From: Firmicutes bacterium HGW-Firmicutes-10
Lineage (GTDB): Bacteria > Bacillota_I > Bacilli_A > Erysipelotrichales > Erysipelotrichaceae
Assembly (NCBI GenBank): GCA_002841605.1
Contig: PHAF01000013.1
Span: forward strand, 1 to 21,351
Length of the DNA stretch: 21,351 nucleotides
Direction of reading: 5' to 3'
Below, piece after piece: positions 1 to 6,451 of this stretch (positions are counted from its first letter, which is position 1; every line of letters starts with the position of its first letter). A model generated the notes under the pieces. The model saw only the letters and a list, made by a program, of their open reading frames with translations. It had not been told where the DNA came from and ran no database searches. Both the position numbers and the translations under genes were made by a program.

Positions 1-535
1 CGTAATCTTTGGTGCTACCGGCGGGGTTATGGAAGCTGCCTTGCGTACGGCTTATGAATTGATTACAGGCCGTGAACTACCATTTAAGCATTTACATCTG
101 AATCAGATCGAAGGATTTGACCCGATAAAGGAAGCTGAAATCACGATCACGAAGACATTACCGGCATTTAGCTACCTGGAAAATCAGACGATAAAAATCG
201 CTGTTGCCAGCGGAGCAAAAAATGCTGAAGTACTGATGAAGCAAATTGTCGAGGGAACATCACCTTATCATTTTATCGAAATCATGGGTTGTCCGGGTGG
301 TTGCATCAGTGGCGGTGGTCAGCCAAGGCCAAAGGATCCGTTAACCGCACAAAAGCGACTTGAAGGCTTGTATGCAGAAGATAATCGCAAATCCATCCGG
401 AAATCTCACGAAAACACCTTTGTCAAAGAATTATATGAGGCATTTCTTGTGAATCCAAACAGTCATATTTCCCATGAATTTTTACATACGCATTACATCC
501 GCCGTGGTAAGTTTAATGAATATTTAAAGGATTAG
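1..535 (+). CDS. [FeFe] hydrogenase, C-terminal part (5' end outside window)
   Basis: Only the last 177 residues are visible; the frame is open from base 2, so the start lies upstream. [FeFe] hydrogenases reduce protons with electrons from ferredoxin or NADH, usually in the cytoplasm of fermenting anaerobes. Two family signatures are readable: FGATGGVMEAALR at the very start, and IEIMGCPGGCISGGGQP, whose cysteines ligate the H-cluster. After them comes the small-subunit-like tail that wraps the catalytic domain, with NPNSHISHEFLHTHY near the C-terminus. The stop is TAG at 533-535. The visible part cannot tell whether this is a monomeric ferredoxin enzyme or the large subunit of an NADH-linked (HydA-type) bifurcating complex. 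No terminator hairpin is obvious before the next promoter. Confidence 0.95.
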   Translation, partial: VIFGATGGVMEAALRTAYELITGRELPFKHLHLNQIEGFDPIKEAEITITKTLPAFSYLENQTIKIAVASGAKNAEVLMKQIVEGTSPYHFIEIMGCPGGCISGGGQPRPKDPLTAQKRLEGLYAEDNRKSIRKSHENTFVKELYEAFLVNPNSHISHEFLHTHYIRRGKFNEYLKD

Positions 536-585
536 AGTAGACCAATTCCGTGGCAGTTTCGTTAAAAAATCAGTGAATTTACTTC

Positions 586-614
586 TATACAAATTTAAGG
601 CTTTCGAGTATAAT
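586..614 (+). promoter_or_regulatory. Candidate sigma-A promoter of the rplU-prp-rpmA operon
   Basis: The -10 is a perfect TATAAT at 609-614. A partial -35, TATACA (586-591, four of six matches to TTGACA), lies 17 bases upstream. Transcription would start near 620-622, giving a leader of about 150 bases before rplU. Expected position for a ribosomal protein operon; called by eye. Confidence 0.7.
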
Positions 615-616
615 AT

Positions 617-773
617 ATAAGCGAAACGTTTGTTCGAATTGACGAACGCTTTTGCTTATGTTAAACTGACGAAGTTGTACGTCCTGAGTGACTGCAACCG
701 CACTTGTTTGGGTCTAAGTGAGAAATCCACCTGAAGAGGCGAGTCTGAGAAAAAAATGAAGGAGGTGCACGTA
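617..773 (+). promoter_or_regulatory. Structured 5' leader of rplU (candidate L21 leader)
   Basis: This non-coding stretch lies between the promoter and rplU. A long hairpin pairs 617-634 with 641-659 across a CGAATT loop, with a bulged C at 649 and three G-U wobbles. If transcription starts near 621, the hairpin forms the 5' end of the mRNA. Further on, CACTT (701-705) can pair with AAGTG (716-720), and GACTGC (690-695) with GGCGAGTC (738-745). The leader ends in a strong AAGGAGGTG ribosome site at 759-767. Many Firmicutes carry a regulatory L21 leader at this place in which L21 is thought to control its own operon. Position and structure fit, but I could not test it against a covariance model. 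Confidence 0.55.
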
Positions 774-1085
774 ATGTACGCAGTAATCGAAACCGGTGGA
801 AAACAATTAAAAGTCGAAGTCGGCCAAACCATTTTCGTTGAGAAATTGGATGTTGCCGAAGGAGATGTCGTAACATTCGACAATGTATTGGTTTATTCCA
901 ACCGCACGACCAAAGTAGGAACTCCCTATGTAAAGGGAGCAAAGGTAACCGCTAAAGTTGAAAAACAAGGCAAGGCTAAAAAGATCATCATCGTGAAATA
1001 TAAGCCGAAAAAAGGTTCTACCCGCCGCAAACAAGGTCATCGTCAACCGTATACGAAATTAACCGTCGAAACCATCGAGGCTTAA
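774..1085 (+). CDS. rplU: 50S ribosomal protein L21
   Basis: This is a 103-residue protein, the normal L21 length. It begins MYAVIETGGKQ, the conserved L21 start, and ends in the RNA-binding segment with KPKKGSTRRKQGHRQPYT. L21 binds 23S rRNA in the large ribosomal subunit. The start at 774 is chosen because AAGGAGGTG (759-767) sits seven bases upstream. An in-frame ATG at 756 would place that ribosome site inside the gene. It is the first gene of the classic rplU-prp-rpmA operon, with prp beginning four bases after its stop. Confidence 0.98.
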   Translation: MYAVIETGGKQLKVEVGQTIFVEKLDVAEGDVVTFDNVLVYSNRTTKVGTPYVKGAKVTAKVEKQGKAKKIIIVKYKPKKGSTRRKQGHRQPYTKLTVETIEA

Positions 1086-1089
1086 TCGT

Positions 1090-1407
1090 ATGATCCGGGT
1101 GCACATTAAAAAAACCAAAGAAGATATGATTACCCATTTGAACATCAGCGGACATGCTGATTATGCCGTCAAAGGTAAGGATTTGGTTTGTGCGGCAGTC
1201 AGCGCCATTGGTGTTGGCGGTCTCAATACCCTCGACAAACTGGCAAGTGGGTCGATCGTGGACAAGTTGAATGAGGACAGCATCGTGATCGATGTAATCC
1301 GTGTGGAAGATACTCAACAAAACATACTAAAAACAATGCTTTACCAGTTGGAAACGGTGGAGCACTCATATTCCAAATACATTCAAATAACGAAACAGGA
1401 GGTGTAA
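1090..1407 (+). CDS. prp: Ribosomal-processing cysteine protease Prp (YsxB family)
   Basis: Prp removes the N-terminal extension of ribosomal protein L27 in Firmicutes and relatives, a step needed for working ribosomes. The 105-residue protein has the family layout: SGHADYA with His22 and DLVCAAVSA with Cys34, the same numbers as the catalytic pair in the characterised Staphylococcus enzyme. It lies between rplU and rpmA, its usual place. Four bases separate it from rplU and four from rpmA. The rpmA ribosome site (AGGAGGTG) overlaps the prp stop codon, which would couple translation of the protease and its substrate. The next gene encodes an L27 with the matching cleavage motif, which supports the call. 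Confidence 0.95.
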   Translation: MIRVHIKKTKEDMITHLNISGHADYAVKGKDLVCAAVSAIGVGGLNTLDKLASGSIVDKLNEDSIVIDVIRVEDTQQNILKTMLYQLETVEHSYSKYIQITKQEV

Positions 1408-1411
1408 GGCC

Positions 1412-1696
1412 ATGAAATATGTATTAGACATTCAGTTGTTTGCTTCGAAAAAGGGAGTCGGTTCAACTCGTAACGGACGTGATTCTCATTCGAAACGTTT
1501 AGGTGCTAAAAAATCAGACGGACAATTTACGTTTGCCGGATCTATTTTGTATCGCCAACGTGGTACCAAAATTCACCCTGGAACGAATGTGGGCAGAGGC
1601 GGGGACGATACGCTGTTCGCTTTGACGGACGGGATCGTGAAATTCGAACGCTTGGGTCGCAACAAGACAAAAGTTTCAGTATATCCAAACGCATAA
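1412..1696 (+). CDS. rpmA: 50S ribosomal protein L27 with cleavable N-terminal extension
   Basis: L27 sits near the peptidyl-transferase centre. The 94-residue protein shows GSTRNGRDSHSKRLGAK, then GSILYRQRGTKIHPG, both typical. The first ten residues, MKYVLDIQLF, come before ASKKG. This is the Firmicutes extension that Prp cuts between Phe and Ala, exposing the functional N-terminus. AGGAGGTG at 1397-1404 supports the start. The stop overlaps the left arm of the terminator hairpin that follows. Confidence 0.98.
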   Translation: MKYVLDIQLFASKKGVGSTRNGRDSHSKRLGAKKSDGQFTFAGSILYRQRGTKIHPGTNVGRGGDDTLFALTDGIVKFERLGRNKTKVSVYPNA

Positions 1697-1719
1697 AAAT
1701 CCCCGTCGGGGATTTTTTT
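1695..1719 (+). terminator. Intrinsic terminator after rpmA
   Basis: A perfect 10-bp stem pairs AAAAATCCCC (1695-1704) with GGGGATTTTT (1708-1717) around a three-base loop, and the T-run extends to 1719. The obg ribosome site starts directly after it at 1720, so obg transcription must read through or begin inside rpmA. Confidence 0.9.
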
Positions 1720-1735
1720 AAAGGAGTTAGAACCT

Positions 1736-3010
1736 ATGTTTATAGATCGCGTAAAACTTAAAATAAAAGCAGGGACAGGCGGTAATGGAATCGTCTCTTT
1801 CCGCAGGGAAAAATATCAGCCACTGGGCGGTCCTTACGGCGGTGACGGCGGCAATGGCGGTAATATCGTTTTTATTGTCGACACCAACAAGTCCACACTT
1901 TTAGACTTGCACTACAAAAAACATCTTAAAGCAGATGACGGTGTAAACGGGAGAACCAAGAAAATGACCGGAGCCCGAGGCGAAGATAATGTTTTATTGG
2001 TACCACAGGGAACAATCGTCAAGGACTTGGCAACTCAAACGGTCATTGCTGACTTGGTTCATCCGGGACAAAGTGCCATCATAGCCAGAGGTGGCCGAGG
2101 CGGGCGCGGAAACTGGCGTTTCGCCACTAGCCGCAATCCTGCCCCTGATTTCTGTGAAAAAGGGGAGCCGGGTGAGGAAAAAGAAATCCAGGTAGAACTC
2201 AAATTGCTTGCGGATGCAGGTTTGGTCGGATTTCCTTCCGTAGGGAAGTCCACATTTTTATCCGTCGTCAGTTCAGCCCGACCGGAAATTGCTGATTATC
2301 ATTTTACCACGATCGTTCCTAATCTAGGCGTTGTCGGTATCAATGACGGCCGTTCCTTTGTGTTAGCTGATTTGCCGGGGTTGATTGAAGGAGCACACCA
2401 AGGCAAAGGACTTGGGCATCAGTTTTTACGTCATATCGAACGCTGCCGCGTCATTATCCATGTCGTTGACATGGGTGCTCAAGACGGCCGTGACCCTGTA
2501 GAAGATTATCGAATCATCAATGATGAACTTGGACAGTATCAATATCGTCTGTTAGAGCGGCCGCAAGTCGTCGTTGCCAATAAAATGGATCTGGACAATG
2601 CGAAATGCAATCTCAAGAGATTTAAAGAAGCATATCCGGATGTTGAAGTATTTGAAGCCATCACTCTGATCCGCGAAGGTTTGGATGCGGTTCTGTACAA
2701 AGTTGCTGATCTGCTGGAAGTCACACCGATATTTTCATTATCAGAACCGGATATTGATCGGGTCATGTATAAATTTGAAGCCGAACGCCCGATATTTGAG
2801 ATCGAGCGTGTGGGCGATCATCAGTGGCGACTGTATGGCGAAGCCATTGAAAAGCGCTATCTTCAAACCAATCTGAACACAGAAGAAGAACTTATCCGTT
2901 TCTCGAAATTATTACGTATGTGGGGTGTCGATGACGCTTTGCGTAAAGCGGGTGCTAAAGATGGAGACATCATTGCTTTGATGGAAATTACCTTTATTTA
3001 TGTAGATTAG
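1736..3010 (+). CDS. obg: Obg family GTPase (ribosome assembly and stress)
   Basis: Obg is a 50S-associated GTPase needed for large-subunit maturation and stress control. The 424-residue protein has the full domain set. A glycine-rich Obg fold spans about 1-158 (GGPYGGDGGNGG). The G domain has G1 GFPSVGKS (165-172), G3 DLPG (212-215) and G4 NKMD (282-285). A C-terminal OCT domain spans about 346-424. Switch I reads DYHFTTIVPNLG. The G5 region is unusual: where relatives have an Ser-Ala pair (ISAVTREGL type), this protein reads EAITLIREGL (about 307-316), so the usual Ser-Ala is gone. AAGGAG at 1721-1726 supports the start. The gene follows rplU-prp-rpmA as in many Firmicutes, but behind a terminator. 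Confidence 0.97.
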   Translation: MFIDRVKLKIKAGTGGNGIVSFRREKYQPLGGPYGGDGGNGGNIVFIVDTNKSTLLDLHYKKHLKADDGVNGRTKKMTGARGEDNVLLVPQGTIVKDLATQTVIADLVHPGQSAIIARGGRGGRGNWRFATSRNPAPDFCEKGEPGEEKEIQVELKLLADAGLVGFPSVGKSTFLSVVSSARPEIADYHFTTIVPNLGVVGINDGRSFVLADLPGLIEGAHQGKGLGHQFLRHIERCRVIIHVVDMGAQDGRDPVEDYRIINDELGQYQYRLLERPQVVVANKMDLDNAKCNLKRFKEAYPDVEVFEAITLIREGLDAVLYKVADLLEVTPIFSLSEPDIDRVMYKFEAERPIFEIERVGDHQWRLYGEAIEKRYLQTNLNTEEELIRFSKLLRMWGVDDALRKAGAKDGDIIALMEITFIYVD

Positions 3011-3034
3011 ATATCCTTCGGGATATCTTTTTTT
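3009..3034 (+). terminator. Intrinsic terminator after obg with UUCG tetraloop
   Basis: AGATATCC (3009-3016) pairs with GGATATCT (3021-3028) around a TTCG loop closed by C-G, an especially stable tetraloop. T-run 3028-3034. The stem begins inside the obg stop codon. Confidence 0.92.
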
Positions 3035-3045
3035 ACGATTGAGTA

Positions 3046-3054
3046 TGCTATAAT
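3046..3054 (+). promoter_or_regulatory. Extended -10 promoter for ruvAB
   Basis: TGC directly before TATAAT (3049-3054) makes an extended -10. No good -35 is visible, as expected for this class. The start near 3060-3062 would leave only about nine bases before the ruvA ATG, just enough for GGTGAT (3061-3066) as a ribosome site. Confidence 0.6.
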
Positions 3055-3069
3055 GATATCGGTGATAAG

Positions 3070-3651
3070 ATGATAGCATTTATAAGAGGAAAAGTTCATG
3101 CCTTTGGCCTGGACTGGGTAATTTTGGATACGCAGGGCGTCGGATACCGGATCGGATTTTCCCGACCCGAAATGTTGAGTTTAAATACGGAAGTACTACT
3201 TTACACATATCAGCACATCCGCGAAGACGAAATCAGTCTTTACGGTTTTTTGTCCATGGATGAATTGCGTTTATTTGAACAGCTTTTATCGGTAAAAGGA
3301 TTAGGTCCTAAAACCGCCCTTAACATGATGACCGCATCATCATTTATCAAAATCATCTCGGCTATTGAGACCGGTGATGTAACATTTTTAAAAACCATGC
3401 CCGGTATCGGCGCGAAAACAGCTTCTCAAATCGTACTTGACTTAAAGGGAAAACTGGTTGAAAGCGAGAAGAAAGATAGTAAGGCTTCAGTCGAGATCGT
3501 GGATGCTGTCGCAGCCCTAAAATCGCTTGGATACAAAGCCTCGGAATTGGCTGGCATTGAGAAATATCTGATATCGTTGAATCTGACGAGTGTCGATGAA
3601 CTTATCAAAGCCGGATTGCAATTTCTGCTCAAACGCAAAGGAGGCATCTGA
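3070..3651 (+). CDS. ruvA: Holliday junction branch-migration protein RuvA
   Basis: RuvA binds four-way DNA junctions as a tetramer and loads the RuvB motor. The 193-residue protein has the N-terminal OB fold (MIAFIRGKV to about 63, including YGFLSMDE). Tandem helix-hairpin-helix segments follow (VKGLGPKTALNMM and MPGIGAKTASQIVLDLK). A flexible linker with KDSKAS leads to the C-terminal RuvB-contact domain (VDAVAALKSLGYKASE). Its TGA overlaps the ruvB ATG by one base (TGATG), so the two are translationally coupled. The leader is very short and the ribosome site weak (GGTG). No ruvC is present; Firmicutes generally use RecU for resolution. Confidence 0.97.
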   Translation: MIAFIRGKVHAFGLDWVILDTQGVGYRIGFSRPEMLSLNTEVLLYTYQHIREDEISLYGFLSMDELRLFEQLLSVKGLGPKTALNMMTASSFIKIISAIETGDVTFLKTMPGIGAKTASQIVLDLKGKLVESEKKDSKASVEIVDAVAALKSLGYKASELAGIEKYLISLNLTSVDELIKAGLQFLLKRKGGI

Positions 3652-4655
3652 TGGATCGAATCTTAAGCAGTGATATCAATGTTGCGGATGAAGAAGCAAC
3701 GCTTCGCCCGTACAGTTTGAATGAATATGTCGGTCAAACCTCGCTGAAAGACAATTTGCGGGTTTTTATACATGCGGCGAAAGGCCGCAATGAAGCACTT
3801 GATCATGTGCTTCTTTATGGTCCTCCAGGACTAGGAAAAACGACACTGGCACATATTTTGTCTCATGAAATGAAAACTAACATAAGGATCACCAGCGGTC
3901 CAAGCATTGAACGCGGCGGTGATCTTGCGGCTATTTTGAGCGGACTTGAGGCAGGGGATGTTTTGTTTATCGATGAAATCCACCGTTTGCCCAAAGCGGT
4001 CGAAGAAGTTTTATATCCGGCCATGGAAGATTACTGTATTGACATCGTTGTCGGAAAAGATGCTTCAACCCGTTCCATACGGTTGGAACTACCACCATTT
4101 ACCCTGGTAGGTGCTACGACCCGTGCCGGAGATCTGACAGCTCCGTTGCGCGATCGCTTCGGTATCGTTTCGAAACTTGAATACTACTCCAACGAAGAAC
4201 TTGCACAAATCGTTTCCCGCACTTCACGTGTTTTGGAAACGGATATAACCGAAGATGCCATCATCGAGATTGCCATGCGTTCAAGAGGAACACCACGCAT
4301 CGCCAATCGTTTGTTTCGGCGTATTCGTGACTTTGCCCAAGTATACAATGATAACAAAATCAACCTTGAGGTAACCCGAATGGCTCTAGACCGTTTAAGA
4401 GTCGATGCCTTGGGTCTTGATGAAGTGGATATCCGCTATTTAAGAGGGATTATCGAGCGCTTTAAAGGCGGTCCGGTCGGGCTTGATGCTTTAGCGAGCA
4501 GTATCTCAGAAGAACCGATGACACTTGAAGATGTGTATGAACCGTATCTTATTCAAATCGGATTCATTAACCGAACAGCCAGAGGAAGGGTCGCGACTTC
4601 GAAAGCTTATGAACATCTGAAGCTTTCCTACAACCAGCCTTTGTTTGAAATGTAA
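3651..4655 (+). CDS. ruvB: Holliday junction ATP-dependent helicase RuvB
   Basis: RuvB is the AAA+ hexameric motor that drives branch migration with RuvA. The 334-residue protein carries Walker A GPPGLGKTT (57-65), Walker B FIDEIHR (106-112), sensor 1 GATTRAG, and the arginine-finger region APLRDRFG. The C-terminal winged helix is marked by RGIIERFKGGPVGLDALA and the conserved YEPYLIQIGFINRTARGR. AAAGGAGG just upstream, inside the end of ruvA, supports the start. Length is typical. The stop overlaps the left edge of a strong terminator. Confidence 0.98.
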   Translation: MDRILSSDINVADEEATLRPYSLNEYVGQTSLKDNLRVFIHAAKGRNEALDHVLLYGPPGLGKTTLAHILSHEMKTNIRITSGPSIERGGDLAAILSGLEAGDVLFIDEIHRLPKAVEEVLYPAMEDYCIDIVVGKDASTRSIRLELPPFTLVGATTRAGDLTAPLRDRFGIVSKLEYYSNEELAQIVSRTSRVLETDITEDAIIEIAMRSRGTPRIANRLFRRIRDFAQVYNDNKINLEVTRMALDRLRVDALGLDEVDIRYLRGIIERFKGGPVGLDALASSISEEPMTLEDVYEPYLIQIGFINRTARGRVATSKAYEHLKLSYNQPLFEM

Positions 4656-4699
4656 AAAAGCAGGCGATATTGTGACATTGTCACAGACGCCTGCTTTTT
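4655..4699. terminator. Two-way intrinsic terminator between ruvB and trxA
   Basis: A 12-bp outer stem pairs AAAAAGCAGGCG (4655-4666) with CGCCTGCTTTTT (4688-4699). An inner 6-bp stem is capped by ATT. Runs of five or more A on the left and T on the right let it work in both directions, so it would also stop minus-strand transcripts coming from the Crp-like gene across trxA. Confidence 0.9.
4671..4685. repeat. Perfect palindrome TGTGAC-ATT-GTCACA nested in the terminator
   Basis: Six-base arms (4671-4676 and 4680-4685) flank a three-base centre. The half-sites match the TGTGA/TCACA of Crp-family operators, but the gap is five bases instead of six. It may be only the upper stem of the terminator, or a site for the Crp/Fnr-type protein encoded 350 bases downstream. 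Confidence 0.6.
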
Positions 4700-4733
4700 G
4701 ATTGTGTAGACTTAGGTAGTCAAGGAGGAAAAT

Positions 4734-5042
4734 ATGAAAATAACCAAAATCAATGAAGATAACTTTGTTCAAGAAGTGCTGCAAAGCGACCGTCCGGTCA
4801 TCGTCGATTTTTATGCGGACTGGTGTGGACCATGTAAGATGGTTTCTCCGGTTCTAGAGGAAATCGCTTATCAGCAAAATGAAATAAAAATTGCGAAACT
4901 TGATGTCGATGCACATCCTGCTTTAGCTCAACAGTTCGGTGTCATGAGCATACCGACGATCATTGCTTTTAAAGGCGGAAAAGAATATAAGCGCCGGATT
5001 GGCTTTGCCAACAAACAAATCCTGCTGGATTTAGTCCGATAG
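4734..5042 (+). CDS. trxA: Thioredoxin
   Basis: This cytoplasmic dithiol protein reduces disulfides, and persulfides in sulfur-handling systems. The 102 residues are a single thioredoxin fold. The active site is WCGPC (Trp30, Cys31, Cys34) after DFYAD, with the cis-proline in MSIPT (Pro74). AAGGAGG (4722-4728) sits six bases before the ATG. No convincing promoter is visible between the terminator and the gene. Its last 12 bases overlap the 3' end of the convergent Crp-like regulator. Its neighbours (rhodaneses and a CoA-disulfide reductase) suggest it serves as the reductant for that cluster, though it could equally be the general thioredoxin; trxB is not in this window. Confidence 0.95.
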   Translation: MKITKINEDNFVQEVLQSDRPVIVDFYADWCGPCKMVSPVLEEIAYQQNEIKIAKLDVDAHPALAQQFGVMSIPTIIAFKGGKEYKRRIGFANKQILLDLVR

Positions 5043-5714
5043 TTGATTAGCTAACTCTTGTAGCCTGTGTGAGTCCGTAATCTTGATCTTGCCCCGACTC
5101 AGTTCAATGATTTCTTCGCTTTGAAGATATTTGAGAATCCGGGTAATAACTTCACGGGCACTGCCCAGTTCTTTGGCAATGACATCATGTGTCAAAAGTG
5201 CTGATTGTCCATCATTCTGGTTTGCCACATCAGCAATGAATCGTGCGATCCGTGCCGGCATCGGTGAAAATGCAATTTGCTCCATCGTCCACATCACATC
5301 GGAAAACCGTTGTGCCAGAAGGTCGAGTGTAAACTGACGGAACATCGGATTTACCGAATTGATCAATTCGATGGTCGCCGTAGGTATGATCAAAACGGTC
5401 GTATCGCTTTGTGCCGTCAAATGAATATCAAACTGCATATTTTTGATTAGACAGGAAGCACTCATCACACAAACATCATAATTATACAGACGATACAAGG
5501 TGACTTGCTTACCGGTAGGGGATTGTATATAAGCCCTTAGCTGGCCATTCACTATGGCTACTAAACCGGAACACGCTTTACCGCCATGCAAAATCGTCTC
5601 GTCTTTACGAAATCGCTTGATCAATGCAGTGTTGCGGATCAACTGGTTATGTTCACTGCTGCAGTTGGCGGTGATCGGAAAATAAGTAGACACCAGGTTT
5701 TCGTGAGTTTTCAT
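5031..5714 (-). CDS. Crp/Fnr-family transcription regulator with Cys-x5-Cys in the sensor domain
   Basis: The 227-residue protein has a cyclic-nucleotide-binding-like sensor (about 28-116), a dimerisation helix, and a C-terminal Crp-type helix-turn-helix (about 150-215: LTHDVIAKELGSAREVITRILKYLQSEEII). Cysteines are at 18, 48, 82 and 88. The last two form CVMSASC, a pair in the position expected to face the sensor pocket. No Fnr-type N-terminal Fe-S cysteine cluster is present. AAAGGAG on the minus strand (5723-5729) supports the start. It is divergent from the rhodanese operon with only 33 bases between start codons, so it likely controls that operon and itself. My inference is a thiol or persulfide sensor; the ligand is not shown by the sequence. 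Its 3' end overlaps trxA and no terminator follows until 4699-4655. Confidence 0.88.
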   Translation of the reverse strand: MKTHENLVSTYFPITANCSSEHNQLIRNTALIKRFRKDETILHGGKACSGLVAIVNGQLRAYIQSPTGKQVTLYRLYNYDVCVMSASCLIKNMQFDIHLTAQSDTTVLIIPTATIELINSVNPMFRQFTLDLLAQRFSDVMWTMEQIAFSPMPARIARFIADVANQNDGQSALLTHDVIAKELGSAREVITRILKYLQSEEIIELSRGKIKITDSHRLQELANQLSD

Positions 5715-5747
5715 GCCATAAAACTCCTTTCAGAAAGAGGGAATAAC

Positions 5748-6074
5748 ATGTTTAATTTTTTCAAAGGAAGCAATCGTCTCAATCAGGCAGAAGCTAGTCA
5801 AATGTTGAAAGCAGATCCATCAATACTGGTTATCGATGTCCGTACACCAGAAGAATTCCGTGAAGGTAAAATTGCAAAGAGCATCAATGTGCCGTTGGAT
5901 CAACTTGAAACGCTGATTATAAAGAAGGTTCCTGACAAAAACAAAAAGCTGTTTGTAATCTGCTATAGCGGATCACGCAGCGCTGCCGCCATGCGCATTC
6001 TAAAGCACTTGGGTTATACGGATATTCATGATATCGGCGGTATTGCTTCTTGGTCTTATGGTATCACAAGATGA
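5748..6074 (+). CDS. Cytoplasmic single-domain rhodanese-like sulfurtransferase
   Basis: Rhodaneses carry sulfane sulfur as a cysteine persulfide. The 108-residue protein has DVRTPEEF (30-37), and the active-site loop CYSGSR with Cys72. The end is IHDIGGIASWSYG. No signal peptide is visible; it begins MFNFFKG. The start at 5748 is taken because AGAGGG lies six to twelve bases upstream. The frame stays open back to 5586, but that would overlap the divergent regulator. Its stop overlaps the next ATG (ATGATGA around 6071-6074). It is the first gene of a three-gene run with the lipoprotein rhodanese and the CoA-disulfide reductase fusion. PspE- and GlpE-like proteins are the closest general comparison. 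Confidence 0.92.
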   Translation: MFNFFKGSNRLNQAEASQMLKADPSILVIDVRTPEEFREGKIAKSINVPLDQLETLIIKKVPDKNKKLFVICYSGSRSAAAMRILKHLGYTDIHDIGGIASWSYGITR

Positions 6075-6451
6075 TGATTAAAAAAAGTTGGATTCTGATA
6101 AGTGTGCTGTTTTTATTAATGGCAGGCTGTTCATCTTCCACATACAAGAAAATCACAGCTCAGCAAGGCAGAGAAATGTTGCAAAGTGACTCATCCGTCA
6201 TCCTGCTCGATGTCAGAACAGTTGGGGAAAACATGGAAATTCGAATTCCTGGTTCGATGCTGATACCTCTGGATACACTAAAAGCGCAAGCCGGTACTTT
6301 CTTGCCGGATAAAAATGCTAAAATCATCATTTACTGTCGCAGTGGCAACCGCAGTAAAGATGCGGCTGATATTTTGATCGGTTTGGGATATATGAATATT
6401 TTCGATATGGGCGGAATCATTGATTGGCCATATGAAACGGAGAGCGAGTAA
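6071..6451 (+). CDS. Rhodanese-like lipoprotein (extracytoplasmic sulfurtransferase)
   Basis: The 126-residue protein starts MMIKKSW, followed by a hydrophobic stretch and a lipobox LMAGC with Cys20, so it should be lipid-anchored on the outer face of the membrane. The rhodanese domain follows: DVRT (47-50), the active-site loop CRSGNR with Cys89, and IFDMGGIIDWPYE at the end. It resembles the preceding rhodanese closely enough (PLDxL, PDKNxK, IxxYGGI-type spacing) to suggest a tandem duplication followed by retargeting. The start at 6071 or 6074 overlaps the previous stop; another ATG at 6050 would lengthen the signal region. No strong ribosome site is seen, so translation is probably coupled. 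The CoA-disulfide reductase starts at the next base after its stop. Confidence 0.9.
   Translation: MMIKKSWILISVLFLLMAGCSSSTYKKITAQQGREMLQSDSSVILLDVRTVGENMEIRIPGSMLIPLDTLKAQAGTFLPDKNAKIIIYCRSGNRSKDAADILIGLGYMNIFDMGGIIDWPYETESE

Noticed and set aside
756..773. Earlier ATG of rplU giving six extra residues
   Set aside because: The AAGGAGGTG ribosome site lies within these codons, and L21 proteins normally begin MYAVI.
4671..4685. Canonical Crp operator
   Set aside because: Not claimed as canonical: the half-site gap is five instead of six and the palindrome is part of a terminator stem. Kept only as a finding.
5586..5747. Upstream in-frame extension of the cytoplasmic rhodanese
   Set aside because: It would overlap the divergent regulator by about 130 bases, while a good ribosome site sits before the ATG at 5748.
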